A stretch of DNA of 64,000 nucleotides from Streptomyces sp. SCL15-4 (lineage in GTDB: Bacteria; Actinomycetota; Actinomycetes; Streptomycetales; Streptomycetaceae). Position numbers and translations under genes: made by a program. Below the pieces are notes generated by a model. The model ran no database searches. It was not told the origin of the DNA and was given only the letters and a program-made list of their open reading frames with translations. Location: positions 6,758,001-6,822,000 of the forward strand of contig NZ_JAOBTQ010000001.1 of NCBI RefSeq assembly GCF_033366695.1, read 5' to 3'. Positions 8,813 through 17,841 of this stretch are shown in pieces (positions within the stretch are counted from its first letter, which is position 1; each line of letters opens with the position of its first letter).

Positions 8813-9119
8813 GATCCTGCCTCCCGTGCACGGTGAGGTCACTGTGGGCGCGGACACGCGGGATCCGCGTGCTGTGGCGGCTCCGGCGACGCCCGCGGTC
8901 ATTCGAGCTTTCCACTCCCGTCACGCCGCGTCCATACGAAGGACTACGAAGAGTGCGCACCGGTGTCCGTTTGCGTCACGACCGCCTCGTGGAACGCCGT
9001 GCGCGCCGCTTCCGGGCGCCGGCCGCGGGTGCCCGCCCGTCGGCCACGCCCACGCGTGGCTACGATGGGCCAGCCGGCGGCCAGCAGGGGCCGCGGCGTC
9101 ACCGACCGTCGGGAAGGCC
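8813..9119. other. Divergent intergenic region with pgsA promoter
   Basis: This stretch of about 300 bp between the EF-G-like gene and pgsA holds no supported gene. TACGAT at 9061-9066 is a good -10 candidate for the phosphatidylinositol operon. I see no clear promoter for the minus-strand gene. Confidence 0.5.
9061..9066 (+). promoter_or_regulatory. Candidate -10 box of the PI/PIM operon (TACGAT)
   Basis: TACGAT sits 53 nt before the ATG at 9120 and matches TANNNT. It would give a leader of about 45 nt. Confidence 0.45.
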
Positions 9120-9785
9120 ATGCTGAACAAGTACGCGCGTGCATTTTTCACGCGTGTCCTCACACCGTTCGCCGCGTTTCTCATCCGGCGGGGGGTGAGC
9201 CCCGACACGGTGACGCTCCTCGGCACCGCCGGGGTGGTCGCGGGGGCTCTGGTCTTCTACCCCAGGGGCGAGTTCTTCTGGGGCACGGTCGTGATCACCC
9301 TGTTCGTCTTCTCCGACCTGGTCGACGGCAACATGGCCCGCCAGCTGGGCCGCTCCAGCCGCTGGGGCGCGTTCCTGGACTCCACCCTGGACCGGGTCGC
9401 GGACGGCGCGATCTTCGGCGGGTTCGCGCTGTGGTACGCGGGCCGGGGCGACGACAACGTGCTGTGCGCGGTGTCGATCTTCTGCCTGGCCAGCGGGCAG
9501 GTGGTGTCGTACACCAAGGCGCGCGGCGAGTCGATCGGGCTGCCGGTCGCCGTCAACGGGCTCGTCGAGCGCGCCGAGCGGCTGGTGATCTCGCTGGTCG
9601 CGGCCGGTTTCGCGGGCCTGCACAAGTTCGGTGTGCCGGGCATCCAGTGGCTGCTGCCGATCGCGCTGTGGATCGTCGCGGCGGGCAGCCTCGTCACCCT
9701 GATCCAGCGGGTGGTCACCGTCCGCCGCGAGTCCGCGGAGGCCGAGGCGGCGGCCGGACAGCAGGCCGGCGGGGCCGCGCGGTGA
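9120..9785 (+). CDS. pgsA: Phosphatidylinositol phosphate synthase (CDP-alcohol phosphotransferase)
   Basis: This 221-residue membrane protein carries the complete CDP-alcohol phosphotransferase signature D-GxxAR-x8-G-xxx-D-xxx-D, seen as DGNMAR, then G, then D and D, near residues 66-88. Several hydrophobic helices follow. In Actinobacteria the enzyme at this locus joins CDP-diacylglycerol to inositol 1-phosphate, giving phosphatidylinositol phosphate; the substrate is inferred from the adjacent acyltransferase and mannosyltransferase. The ATG at 9120 is preceded by GGGAAGG and starts where the family starts. Its stop overlaps the next start by four bases (GTGA), so the operon is translationally coupled. 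Confidence 0.9.
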   Translation: MLNKYARAFFTRVLTPFAAFLIRRGVSPDTVTLLGTAGVVAGALVFYPRGEFFWGTVVITLFVFSDLVDGNMARQLGRSSRWGAFLDSTLDRVADGAIFGGFALWYAGRGDDNVLCAVSIFCLASGQVVSYTKARGESIGLPVAVNGLVERAERLVISLVAAGFAGLHKFGVPGIQWLLPIALWIVAAGSLVTLIQRVVTVRRESAEAEAAAGQQAGGAAR

Positions 9786-10690
9786 GCGCCGCCGACCGGT
9801 TCGCCGACGGGCTGTACGGCCTCGGCTGGAGCACCGTGAAGAAGCTCCCCGAGCCGGTCGCCGCGCGCCTGGGCCGGTCCATCGCCGACGCCGTCTGGAA
9901 GCGGCGCGGCAAGGGCGTACGGCGGCTGGAGGCGAACTACGCGCGCGTGGTGCCCGGCGCGTCGCCGGAGCGGCTGGCGGAGCTGTCGCGCGCGGGCATG
10001 CGCTCGTACCTGCGGTACTGGATGGAGTCGTTCCGCCTGCCGGCCTGGAGCGCCGAGCGCGTGCGGACCGGCTTCGAAGCCAAGGGCCTGCACCATCTGA
10101 CCGAGGGGCTGGCCTCCGGCCGGGGCGTGGTCCTCGCCCTGCCGCACCTGGCCAACTGGGACCTGGCCGGGGCGTGGGTCACCACCAAGCTTCAGACGCC
10201 GTTCACGACGGTCGCCGAGCGGCTGAAGCCGGAGTCGCTGTACGACCGTTTCGTGGCCTACCGCGAGGGCCTGGGCATGGAGGTGCTGCCGCACAGCGGC
10301 GGCGCCGCCTTCGGCACCCTGGCCCGGCGGCTGCGCGACGGCGGCCTGGTCTGCCTGGTCGCCGACCGCGACCTGTCCGCCACCGGGGTGGAGGTCGACT
10401 TCTTCGGCGAGCCGGCCCGTATGCCCGCCGGACCGGCCCTGCTCGCCCAGCAGACCGGCGCGCTGCTGCTGCCCGTCACCCTCTGGTACGACGACTCGCC
10501 CGTCATGAAGGGCCGGGTCCATCCCCCGATAGAGGTACCCGGGTCAGGTACGCGGGCGGAGAAGACGTCCGTCATGACACAGGCACTGGCCGATGCCTTC
10601 GCCACCGGGATCGCCGAGCATCCGGAGGACTGGCACATGCTCCAGCGCCTGTGGCTCGCCGACCTCGACCCCGCGAAGGGACCCTCGTGA
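9782..10690 (+). CDS. Phosphatidylinositol mannoside acyltransferase (LpxL/HtrB family)
   Basis: This 302-residue protein belongs to the lysophospholipid acyltransferase family of LpxL. The catalytic HxxxxD motif is H-LANWD near residue 121, followed by the family's conserved L-VADRDLS segment and the P-AGPALLA region. The mycobacterial protein in this position transfers a fatty acyl group to the mannose of phosphatidylinositol mannosides at the inner membrane face. The GTG at 9782 overlaps the stop of the synthase by four bases, and the stop overlaps the next start in the same way. No separate promoter is visible. Confidence 0.88.
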   Translation: MSAADRFADGLYGLGWSTVKKLPEPVAARLGRSIADAVWKRRGKGVRRLEANYARVVPGASPERLAELSRAGMRSYLRYWMESFRLPAWSAERVRTGFEAKGLHHLTEGLASGRGVVLALPHLANWDLAGAWVTTKLQTPFTTVAERLKPESLYDRFVAYREGLGMEVLPHSGGAAFGTLARRLRDGGLVCLVADRDLSATGVEVDFFGEPARMPAGPALLAQQTGALLLPVTLWYDDSPVMKGRVHPPIEVPGSGTRAEKTSVMTQALADAFATGIAEHPEDWHMLQRLWLADLDPAKGPS

Positions 10691-11850
10691 GAATCGGGAT
10701 CGTCTGCCCGTACTCCTGGGACGTGCCCGGTGGCGTCCAGTTCCACATCCGCGACCTCGCCGAGTACTTCCTGCGGCTCGGTCACGACGTCTCCGTGCTG
10801 GCCCCGGCCGACGACGACACCCCGCTGCCGCCGTACGTCGTCTCGGCCGGCCGCGCCGTGCCGGTGCCGTACAACGGCTCGGTGGCCCGGCTGAACTTCG
10901 GCTTCCTGTCGGCCGCGCGGGTGCGGCGCTGGCTGCACGAGGGCGCCTTCGACGTGGTGCACATCCACGAGCCGACCTCGCCCTCGCTCGGCCTGCTGAC
11001 CTGCTGGGCGGCGTCCGGCCCGATCGTGGCCACCTTCCACACCTCCAACCCGCGCTCGCGGGCGATGATCGCCGCCTACGCGATCCTCCAGGCCGCGCTG
11101 GAGAAGATCAGCGCGCGGATCGCGGTCAGCGAGTACGCCCGGCGCACGCTGGTCGAGCACCTCGGCGGGGACGCGGTGGTCATCCCCAACGGCGTCGACG
11201 TGGACTTCTTCGCCAAGGCCGAGCCCAGGCCGGAGTGGCAGGGCGGCACGATCGGGTTCATCGGCCGCATCGACGAGCCGCGCAAGGGGCTGCCCGTACT
11301 GATGCGGGCGCTGCCGAGAATCCTGGCGGCCCGCCCGGAGACCCGGCTGCTGGTGGCCGGCCGGGGCGACGAGGAGGCCGCCGTCGCCGGCCTGCCCGAG
11401 GAGCTGCGCTCGCGCGTGGAGTTCCTCGGCATGATCAGCGACCAGGACAAGGCCCGTCTGCTGCGCAGCGTCGACCTGTACGCGGCGCCCAACACCGGCG
11501 GGGAGAGCTTCGGCATCATCCTGGTCGAGGCGATGTCCGCGGGCGCGCCCGTGCTCGCCTCCGACCTGGACGCGTTCGTGCAGGTGCTCGACCAGGGCGA
11601 GGCCGGCGAGGTGTTCGCCAACGAGGACGCCGACGCGCTGGCCGAGGCCGCCGTACGCCTGCTCGGCGACCCCGACCGCCTGGCCGAGCTGCGCGAGCGG
11701 GGCAGCGCCCATGTGCGGCGCTTCGACTGGTCGACGGTCGGCGCGGACATCCTGTCGGTCTACGAGACGGTGACGGCGGGCGCGGCGGCGGTCGCCACGG
11801 ACGAACGCACCACGGGCCTGCGCGCCCGCTTCGGCCTGGCCCGCGACTGA
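10687..11850 (+). CDS. pimA: PimA-like phosphatidylinositol mannosyltransferase (GT4)
   Basis: This 387-residue GT-B glycosyltransferase has an N-terminal acceptor half opening with the glycine-rich P-GGVQFH loop. The donor half carries P-NGVDVDFF, G-RIDEPRKG and the E-SFGIILVE (EX7E) motif that binds the sugar nucleotide. By synteny with mycobacterial pimA it should mannosylate phosphatidylinositol from GDP-mannose at the cytosolic membrane face. The GTG at 10687 overlaps the acyltransferase stop by four bases. The three genes form one coupled operon making and decorating phosphatidylinositol. The mannose specificity is inferred. Confidence 0.88.
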   Translation: MRIGIVCPYSWDVPGGVQFHIRDLAEYFLRLGHDVSVLAPADDDTPLPPYVVSAGRAVPVPYNGSVARLNFGFLSAARVRRWLHEGAFDVVHIHEPTSPSLGLLTCWAASGPIVATFHTSNPRSRAMIAAYAILQAALEKISARIAVSEYARRTLVEHLGGDAVVIPNGVDVDFFAKAEPRPEWQGGTIGFIGRIDEPRKGLPVLMRALPRILAARPETRLLVAGRGDEEAAVAGLPEELRSRVEFLGMISDQDKARLLRSVDLYAAPNTGGESFGIILVEAMSAGAPVLASDLDAFVQVLDQGEAGEVFANEDADALAEAAVRLLGDPDRLAELRERGSAHVRRFDWSTVGADILSVYETVTAGAAAVATDERTTGLRARFGLARD

Positions 11851-12276
11851 CACCACCGACCTCGCCGGGGGCCGCGCGATACCGGCCCGGATACGGCGAG
11901 GCGGGTACGGGGCCGATCCGGTTCCGGGGCGGTGCGGGGGTGGTCCGGGCCCGGCTGGGGGCCGGTCCGGGGCGGTACGGGGTCGGCCCGGGTTCGTGAG
12001 TCCGTGGGGGACCGACGCGGTGGTGGACTCGGCGGGTCGGGGACGGGTCCGGGAAGAGGTCTGGCTCGGGATGGTGCGGGGGCGGCCCCGGGTCGTACGG
12101 GGTTGGCCCGGGGTCCGTCGGAATCGGGTGAGGCGGGGCGGTCCGGGGCTGGTTCGGGGGCGGCTTGGGGCCGTACCGGACGGGGGCGGGGCCCGGGGGT
12201 CCGGACGACGCGGTGGTGGACTCGGCGGGCCCCGGCGGCTTGGAGGAGGCCGTGCGGGGGCCGATAGCCTTCGGGC
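11851..12276. repeat. G-rich intergenic block with direct repeats
   Basis: No gene is supported in these 426 bp. The + strand is packed with runs of three to five G. A 23-bp perfect direct repeat occurs at 12014-12036 and 12207-12229 (core GGTGGTGGACTC). A second imperfect pair, GTACGGGGTCGGCCCGGG and GTACGGGGTTGGCCCGGG, begins at 11975 and 12095. Closely spaced G runs make quadruplex formation possible. Confidence 0.6.
12265..12270 (+). promoter_or_regulatory. -10 box TAGCCT, leaderless start of the LemA-like gene
   Basis: TAGCCT is followed by exactly six nt and then the GTG at 12277. No Shine-Dalgarno precedes the start codon, so the transcript should be leaderless. The context CCGATAGCCT recurs at 15371-15380 before ruvC. 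Confidence 0.6.
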
Positions 12277-12819
12277 GTGACCGCAACCCTCATCTGGATC
12301 CTCGTCGTGCTCGTCGCCGTCGGCGTGTACCTCAGCTGGACGGCCGGGCGGCTGGACCGGCTGCACGTGCGGATGGACGCCGCCCGGGCCGCGCTCGACG
12401 CCCAGCTGCTGCGGCGCGCCTCGGTGGCCCAGGAGCTGGCGACCTCCGGCGTGCTGGACCCGGCCGCCTCGATCGTGCTCTACGAGGCCGCGCACGCGGC
12501 CCGGCAGGCCGAGGAGGAGCAGCGGGAGGTCGCCGAGAGCGAGCTGAGCCAGGCGCTGCGGGCGGTCTTCGAGCACGCGGCCCAGGTGGAGGCCGTGCGC
12601 GAGGCCCCCGGCGGCGACGCGGCGGCCCGTGAACTGGCCGAGGCCGTCCGCAGGGTGCCGATGGCCCGTCGCTTCCACAACGACACCGTGGGAGCCGCCC
12701 GCAGACTCCGCGAACACCGCAAGGTCCGCTGGTTCCGGCTGGCCGGCCACGCCCCGTTCCCGCTGGCCTTCGAGATGGACGACGAGCCGCCCGCGGCCCT
12801 CGTCGAGCGCGCCTCGTGA
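12277..12819 (+). CDS. LemA-like membrane-anchored protein
   Basis: This 180-residue protein has one N-terminal transmembrane helix (about residues 3-20) and a long helical remainder. The pattern resembles LemA: D-AARAALDAQLLRRA matches the family's I-D-x-Q-L-x-R-R segment, then comes S-ELSQALRAVFEHA. Near the end are A-RRFHNDTV and a hydrophobic F-PLAFEM tail motif. LemA proteins are membrane-anchored helical bundles of uncertain function. The GTG at 12277 is set by the -10 box six nt upstream. It precedes pdxS by about 110 bp and may be separate from it. The family link is by pattern only. Confidence 0.6.
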   Translation: MTATLIWILVVLVAVGVYLSWTAGRLDRLHVRMDAARAALDAQLLRRASVAQELATSGVLDPAASIVLYEAAHAARQAEEEQREVAESELSQALRAVFEHAAQVEAVREAPGGDAAARELAEAVRRVPMARRFHNDTVGAARRLREHRKVRWFRLAGHAPFPLAFEMDDEPPAALVERAS

Positions 12820-12933
12820 AGCGCGGGTGAACGAAAAGGATCCACCGGCTTGTCATTGGCCCTTGCTGTGGCCTGGCCCGTTCCCGTTTCCTCGGAAGTG
12901 CAGTCACCCTCTTTCACTTCAGCGAGGTCACCC

Positions 12934-13839
12934 GTGTCCACCACCGACAACCAGGCTCCCGAGACCGGCACCGCCCGTGTGAAGCGCGGCATGGCCGAGC
13001 AGCTCAAGGGCGGCGTCATCATGGACGTCGTCACGCCGGAGCAGGCGAAGATCGCCGAGGACGCGGGCGCCGCCGCCGTCATGGCCCTCGAGCGAGTCCC
13101 GGCCGACATCCGCAAGGACGGCGGCGTGGCCCGTATGTCCGACCCGGACATGATCGAGGGCATCATCGACGCCGTCTCCATCCCGGTGATGGCCAAGTCC
13201 CGCATCGGCCACTTCGTCGAGGCCCAGGTGCTGCAGTCCCTCGGCGTGGACTACATCGACGAGTCGGAGGTGCTCACCCCGGCCGACGAGGTCAACCACT
13301 CCGACAAGTGGTCCTTCACCACCCCGTTCGTGTGCGGCGCCACCAACCTGGGCGAGGCCCTGCGCCGCATCGCCGAGGGCGCCGCGATGATCCGCTCCAA
13401 GGGCGAGGCCGGCACCGGCAACGTCGTCGAGGCGGTCCGCCACCTGCGCCAGATCAAGGGCGACATCGCCCGCCTGCGCGGCCTGGACAACCACGAGCTG
13501 TACGCCGCCGCCAAGGACCTGCGCGCCCCGTACGAGCTGGTCAAGGAGGTCGCCGAGCTGGGCAAGCTGCCGGTGGTGCTGTTCTCCGCCGGCGGCGTGG
13601 CCACCCCGGCCGACGCGGCCCTGATGCGCCAGCTCGGCGCCGAGGGCGTGTTCGTCGGCTCCGGCATCTTCAAGTCCGGCGACCCGGCCAAGCGCGCCGC
13701 CGCCATCGTGAAGGCCACCACCTTCTACGACGACCCGAAGATCATCGCGGACGCGTCCCGCAACCTCGGCGAGGCCATGGTCGGCATCAACTGCGACACC
13801 CTCCCCGAGACCGAGCGCTACGCGAACCGCGGCTGGTGA
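12934..13839 (+). CDS. pdxS: Pyridoxal 5'-phosphate synthase, lyase subunit
   Basis: This 301-residue TIM-barrel subunit of PLP synthase condenses ribose 5-phosphate, glyceraldehyde 3-phosphate and ammonia to form pyridoxal 5'-phosphate. Highly conserved family text is present throughout, including [12 protein letters not shown] near the N-terminus, the Schiff-base lysine in M-AKSRIGH (about residue 88), [10 protein letters not shown] and the phosphate-binding [12 protein letters not shown] and G-SGIFKS loops. The GTG at 12934 is preferred over one at 12850 because it gives the normal length and follows GCGAGG. It works with the glutaminase PdxT encoded 22 bp downstream. Confidence 0.97.
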   Translation: MSTTDNQAPETGTARVKRGMAEQLKGGVIMDVVTPEQAKIAEDAGAAAVMALERVPADIRKDGGVARMSDPDMIEGIIDAVSIPVMAKSRIGHFVEAQVLQSLGVDYIDESEVLTPADEVNHSDKWSFTTPFVCGATNLGEALRRIAEGAAMIRSKGEAGTGNVVEAVRHLRQIKGDIARLRGLDNHELYAAAKDLRAPYELVKEVAELGKLPVVLFSAGGVATPADAALMRQLGAEGVFVGSGIFKSGDPAKRAAAIVKATTFYDDPKIIADASRNLGEAMVGINCDTLPETERYANRGW

Positions 13840-13861
13840 CCCCCTTCTTCGGAAGACACTC

Positions 13862-14467
13862 ATGAACACTCCTGTCATAGGCGTCCTGGCCCTCCAGGGC
13901 GACGTCCGGGAACACCTCATCGCCCTGGCCGCGGCGGACGCCGTGGCCAGGCCGGTGCGGCGCCCCGAGGAACTCGCCGAGGTCGACGGTCTCGTCCTGC
14001 CCGGCGGCGAGTCCACCACCATCTCCAAGCTGGCCGTCCTCTTCGGCGTGATGGAGCCCCTGCGCGCGCGCGTGCGCGACGGCATGCCCGTCTACGGCAC
14101 CTGCGCGGGCCTGATCCTGCTCGCCGACAAGATCCTCGACCCGCGCTCGGGCCAGGAGACCATCGGCGGCATCGACATGATCGTGCGCCGTAACGCCTTC
14201 GGCCGGCAGAACGAGTCGTTCGAGGCCGCGGTCGACGTCAAGGACATCCCGGGCGATCCCGTGGAGGGCGTCTTCATCCGCGCTCCCTGGGTGGAGTCCG
14301 TGGGGGCCGCCGCCGAGGTGCTCGCCGAACACGACGGCCACATCGTCGCCGTCCGCCAGGGCAACGCGCTCGCCACCTCCTTCCACCCGGAGCTGACCGG
14401 CGACCACCGCGTGCACTCGCTGTTCGTCGACATGGTGCGCGCCAACGGGGCGGCGGAGTCCTTGTAG
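13862..14467 (+). CDS. pdxT: Pyridoxal 5'-phosphate synthase, glutaminase subunit
   Basis: This 201-residue class I glutaminase releases ammonia from glutamine and channels it to PdxS. The triad is visible: the nucleophile Cys81 in Y-GTCAGL, and His175 with Glu177 in F-HPEL. The oxyanion and substrate segment P-GGEST is at about 47-51. The ATG at 13862 follows a CGGAAG site. The gene lies directly after pdxS, as in most bacteria with this PLP route. Confidence 0.96.
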   Translation: MNTPVIGVLALQGDVREHLIALAAADAVARPVRRPEELAEVDGLVLPGGESTTISKLAVLFGVMEPLRARVRDGMPVYGTCAGLILLADKILDPRSGQETIGGIDMIVRRNAFGRQNESFEAAVDVKDIPGDPVEGVFIRAPWVESVGAAAEVLAEHDGHIVAVRQGNALATSFHPELTGDHRVHSLFVDMVRANGAAESL

Positions 14468-14542
14468 GATCTCCGGGGGTCCCCCCGGCCTTTCGACCGA
14501 GGGGCGTTCGTACAGGATGGGTTACGCGAAGGAGACAGGCAG

Positions 14543-15295
14543 ATGTCCGGCCACTCTAAATGGGCCACGACGAAGCACAAGAAGGCCGTGATCGACGCCA
14601 AGCGCGGCAAGCTCTTCGCGAAGCTGATCAAGAACATCGAGGTCGCGGCACGCATGGGCGGCGCGGACCCCGAGGGCAACCCGACGCTGTACGACGCCAT
14701 CCAGAAGGCGAAGAAGTCGTCGGTTCCGAACAAGAACATCGACTCCGCGGTCAAGCGCGGCGCGGGCCTGGAGGCCGGCGGCGCCGACTACGAGACGATC
14801 ATGTACGAGGGTTACGGCCCGAACGGTGTCGCGGTGCTCATCGAGTGCCTCACCGACAACCGCAACCGCGCCGCCTCCGAGGTCCGTGTCGCCATGACCC
14901 GCAACGGCGGCTCCATGGCCGACCCGGGCTCGGTGTCGTACCTGTTCAACCGCAAGGGCGTCGTCATCGTCCCCAAGGGCGAGCTGACCGAGGACGACGT
15001 CCTCGGCGCCGTCCTGGACGCCGGTGCCGAGGAGGTCAACGACCTCGGTGAGACCTTCGAGGTCATCAGCGAGGCCACCGACCTGGTCGCCGTGCGCTCC
15101 GCGCTGCAGGACGCCGGCATCGACTACGACTCCGCCGAGGCCAACTTCGTCCCGACCATGCAGGTCGAGCTGGACGAGGAGGGCGCCAAGAAGATCTTCA
15201 AGCTCATCGACGCGCTGGAGGACAGCGACGACGTGCAGAACGTCTTCGCCAACTTCGACGTGAGCGACGAGATCATGGAGAAGGTCGACGCGTAA
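14543..15295 (+). CDS. yebC: YebC/PmpR family protein
   Basis: This 250-residue protein has the conserved N-terminal [14 protein letters not shown] motif and the three-domain YebC layout, ending in the acidic [14 protein letters not shown] segment. YebC proteins were long annotated as transcription regulators. More recent work links members to translation of difficult sequences, so the biochemical role should be left open. The ATG at 14543 follows a strong AAGGAGA site. It sits between pdxT and ruvC, the arrangement also seen in mycobacteria, and a terminator hairpin follows. Confidence 0.95.
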   Translation: MSGHSKWATTKHKKAVIDAKRGKLFAKLIKNIEVAARMGGADPEGNPTLYDAIQKAKKSSVPNKNIDSAVKRGAGLEAGGADYETIMYEGYGPNGVAVLIECLTDNRNRAASEVRVAMTRNGGSMADPGSVSYLFNRKGVVIVPKGELTEDDVLGAVLDAGAEEVNDLGETFEVISEATDLVAVRSALQDAGIDYDSAEANFVPTMQVELDEEGAKKIFKLIDALEDSDDVQNVFANFDVSDEIMEKVDA

Positions 15296-15312
15296 CGCGC
15301 AAGGCTGACGAC

Positions 15313-15342
15313 CGGGCCGACGGGACACACCCCGTCGGCCCG
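15313..15342 (+). terminator. yebC terminator
   Basis: A perfect 12-bp stem (15313-15324 with 15331-15342) with loop ACACAC starts 18 nt after the yebC stop. Confidence 0.75.
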
Positions 15343-15374
15343 TCGCGTTGTACGGCGTTGTCGGTGTCACCCGA

Positions 15375-15380
15375 TAGCCT
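15375..15380 (+). promoter_or_regulatory. -10 box TAGCCT of the ruvCAB operon
   Basis: TAGCCT in the context CCGATAGCCT lies 43 nt before the ruvC GTG and directly after the yebC terminator. The transcript would start near 15387 and include the AAGGGAGG site of ruvC. Confidence 0.55.
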
Positions 15381-15423
15381 GCACAAACATGCGAACGGGT
15401 GACGGTGACGAAGGGAGGCGGGC

Positions 15424-15963
15424 GTGCGTGTTCTGGGGGTGGACCCCGGCCTGACCCGGTGCGGGATCGGCGTCGTCGAGGGCGTGGCGGGCCGCCCGCT
15501 GGCCATGCTCGGCGTCGGAGTCGTGCGGACCCCGGCCGACGCCGACCTCAGCCACCGGCTGCTCGCCGTGGAGCAGGGCATCGAGGAGTGGCTGGAGGAG
15601 CACCGGCCCGAGGTCGTCGCCGTGGAGCGCGTCTTCAGCCAGCACAACGTGCGCACGGTCATGGGCACCGCCCAGGCCAGCGCCGTGGCCATGCTGTGCG
15701 CCGCCCGGCGCGGCATCCCCGTCGCCCTGCACACCCCGAGCGAGGTCAAAGCCGCCGTCACCGGCTCCGGACGCGCCGAGAAGGCCCAGGTGGGCGCCAT
15801 GGTCACCCGGCTGCTGCGGCTGGCCGCGCCCCCGAAACCCGCCGACGCCGCGGACGCCCTCGCGCTCGCCATCTGCCACATCTGGCGGGCCCCGGCCCAG
15901 AACCGGCTCCAGCAGGCCGTCGCCCGGCACGCCGTCCACGCAACGAAAGGCCCCACGGCATGA
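15424..15963 (+). CDS. ruvC: Crossover junction endodeoxyribonuclease RuvC
   Basis: This 179-residue Holliday junction resolvase has the RNase H-like catalytic acidic residues: Asp7 in [10 protein letters not shown], Glu in V-AVERVF (about residue 68) and the C-terminal pair in [10 protein letters not shown]. It cuts junctions brought to it by RuvAB. The GTG at 15424 follows AAGGGAGG with five-nt spacing. Its stop overlaps the ruvA start as ATGA, so the two are coupled. Confidence 0.97.
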   Translation: MRVLGVDPGLTRCGIGVVEGVAGRPLAMLGVGVVRTPADADLSHRLLAVEQGIEEWLEEHRPEVVAVERVFSQHNVRTVMGTAQASAVAMLCAARRGIPVALHTPSEVKAAVTGSGRAEKAQVGAMVTRLLRLAAPPKPADAADALALAICHIWRAPAQNRLQQAVARHAVHATKGPTA

Positions 15964-16565
15964 TCGCCTTCGTCAGCGGCACCGTCGCCGCGCTCGCCCC
16001 CGACACCGCGGTCGTCGAGGTCGGGGGAGTCGGCATGGCCGTCCAGTGCACCCCGAACACCCTGTCGACGCTGCGGATCGGCCGGCCCGCCCGGCTGCAC
16101 ACCTCCCTCGTCGTGCGCGAGGACTCGCTCACCCTGTACGGCTTCGCGGACGACGACGAACGCCAGGTCTTCGAGCTGTTGCAGACCGCGAACGGCGTCG
16201 GTCCGCGCCTCGCCCAGGCCATGCTGGCCGTGCACACCCCGGACGCGCTGCGCCGCGCGGTCGCCACGGGAGACGAGAAGGCCCTCACCGCCGTCCCCGG
16301 CATCGGCAAGAAGGGCGCCCAGAAGCTGCTGCTGGAGCTGAAGGACCGGCTCGGCGAGCCCGTCGGCGCCCCGGCCGTCGGCGCGCCCGTCAGCCAGGGC
16401 TGGCGCGACCAGTTGCACGCGGCCCTGATCGGCCTCGGCTACGCCACCCGGGAGGCCGACGAGGCGGTGGCCGCCGTCGCGCCCCAGGCCGAGGCGGCGG
16501 ACGGCACTCCGCAGGTGGGCCAGTTGCTGAAGGCCGCCCTGCAGACCCTGAACCGCGCCCGCTGA
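15960..16565 (+). CDS. ruvA: Holliday junction branch migration protein RuvA
   Basis: This 201-residue protein forms the tetramer that holds the four-way junction. The N-terminal OB fold begins M-IAFVSGTV, two helix-hairpin-helix motifs follow ([13 protein letters not shown] and [16 protein letters not shown]), and a linker leads to the C-terminal domain III that contacts RuvB. The ATG overlaps the ruvC stop. ruvB starts 28 bp downstream with its own ribosome binding site. Confidence 0.97.
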   Translation: MIAFVSGTVAALAPDTAVVEVGGVGMAVQCTPNTLSTLRIGRPARLHTSLVVREDSLTLYGFADDDERQVFELLQTANGVGPRLAQAMLAVHTPDALRRAVATGDEKALTAVPGIGKKGAQKLLLELKDRLGEPVGAPAVGAPVSQGWRDQLHAALIGLGYATREADEAVAAVAPQAEAADGTPQVGQLLKAALQTLNRAR

Positions 16566-16593
16566 CCTCCCGCCACCCCGCTAGGAGAACTTC

Positions 16594-17664
16594 GTGAACT
16601 GGGACGACACCACCGCTACCCCCGCCGAGGAGCGGCTCGTCGGTGCGTCGGCCGATCGGGAGGACCAGGCCGTCGAGGCCGCCCTGCGCCCCAAGGACCT
16701 CGGCGAGTTCATCGGCCAGCACAAGGTCCGCGAACAGCTGGACCTGGTGCTGCGCGCCGCACGCGCGCGGGGCGCCACCGCCGACCATGTGCTGCTCTCC
16801 GGGGCGCCCGGCCTCGGCAAGACCACCCTGTCGATGATCATCGCGGCGGAGATGGGCGCCCCCATCCGCATCACCTCCGGACCCGCCATCCAGCACGCCG
16901 GGGACCTCGCCTCGATCCTGTCCTCGCTCCAGGAGGGCGAGGTGCTCTTCCTCGACGAGATCCACCGCATGTCCCGGCCCGCCGAAGAGATGCTGTACAT
17001 GGCGATGGAGGACTTCCGCGTCGACGTCATCGTCGGCAAGGGCCCCGGCGCCACCGCGATCCCGCTGGAGCTGCCGCCGTTCACCCTGGTCGGCGCCACC
17101 ACGCGCGCGGGCCTGCTGCCGCCCCCGCTGCGCGACCGCTTCGGCTTCACCGCGCACATGGAGTTCTACTCCCCGCAGGAGCTGGAGCGCGTGGTGCACC
17201 GCTCGGCGAGCCTGCTGGACGTGGGCATCGAGCCGGACGGCGCCGCCGAGATCGCCGGCCGCTCCCGGGGCACGCCCCGTATCGCCAACCGCCTGCTGCG
17301 CCGCGTCCGTGACTACGCGCAGGTCAAGGCCGACGGGCTGATCACCCGGGAGATCGCCGCCGCCGCGCTCGCCGTCTACGAGGTCGACGCGCGCGGCCTG
17401 GACCGGCTCGACCGCGCCGTCCTTCAGGCCTTGCTGAAGCTGTTCGGCGGCGGACCGGTGGGCCTGTCCACCCTCGCCGTCGCGGTGGGGGAGGAGCGGG
17501 AGACCGTGGAGGAGGTCGCCGAGCCGTTCCTGGTCCGCGAGGGCCTGCTCGCCCGCACCCCGCGCGGCCGGGTCGCCACCCCCGCCGCCTGGGCGCACCT
17601 CGGGCTGACCCCGCCGCACGCGCCGGCCGCGGGAAACGGACAACAGGACCTGTTCGGGGCGTGA
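16594..17664 (+). CDS. ruvB: Holliday junction branch migration helicase RuvB
   Basis: This 356-residue AAA+ motor has Walker [10 protein letters not shown], Walker [11 protein letters not shown], sensor 1 within L-VGATTRAG, the arginine finger in P-LRDRFGF, and a C-terminal winged helix. It drives branch migration as a hexamer on RuvA-bound junctions. The N-terminal leader of about 20 residues and the C-terminal tail are typical of actinobacterial RuvB. The GTG at 16594 follows CTAGGAGAA. Confidence 0.97.
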   Translation: MNWDDTTATPAEERLVGASADREDQAVEAALRPKDLGEFIGQHKVREQLDLVLRAARARGATADHVLLSGAPGLGKTTLSMIIAAEMGAPIRITSGPAIQHAGDLASILSSLQEGEVLFLDEIHRMSRPAEEMLYMAMEDFRVDVIVGKGPGATAIPLELPPFTLVGATTRAGLLPPPLRDRFGFTAHMEFYSPQELERVVHRSASLLDVGIEPDGAAEIAGRSRGTPRIANRLLRRVRDYAQVKADGLITREIAAAALAVYEVDARGLDRLDRAVLQALLKLFGGGPVGLSTLAVAVGEERETVEEVAEPFLVREGLLARTPRGRVATPAAWAHLGLTPPHAPAAGNGQQDLFGA

Positions 17665-17721
17665 CGGCGGCCGAGCGGCGAGGACGATGGCCCGGCCGGA
17701 ACCCAGGTGCCATGCTGAGCG

Positions 17722-17751
17722 TTGTTCCATGAGAGCGGACTCGCTTAGACT
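17722..17751 (+). promoter_or_regulatory. Promoter of yajC-secDF (TTGTTC-18-TAGACT)
   Basis: TTGTTC (17722-17727) and TAGACT (17746-17751) are spaced by 18 nt. The leader then contains a 7-bp hairpin (17760-17777) before the yajC GTG at 17842. Confidence 0.65.
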
Positions 17752-17841
17752 CCGCCGATGCCGCCCTTGCGGGCGGCGCCGACCACACCCCCATCCAACA
17801 GGCCGCTCACCCGCGCGGTCGCGCGAAGGAAATTCCGTCCC

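Noticed and set aside
4901..8836. 1311-codon open frame on the plus strand opposite the membrane protein and the EF-G-like gene
   Set aside because: It is an antisense shadow; the minus-strand frames carry GTPase motifs, membrane helices and ribosome binding sites.
12850..12933. GTG/TTG-type start at 12850 for pdxS
   Set aside because: It would add 28 hydrophobic residues absent from PdxS proteins; GTG 12934 gives the family length.
14480..14500. Hairpin between pdxT and yebC as terminator
   Set aside because: The arms are only six pairs of GC with a tight loop; too weak to assert, so no feature is listed.
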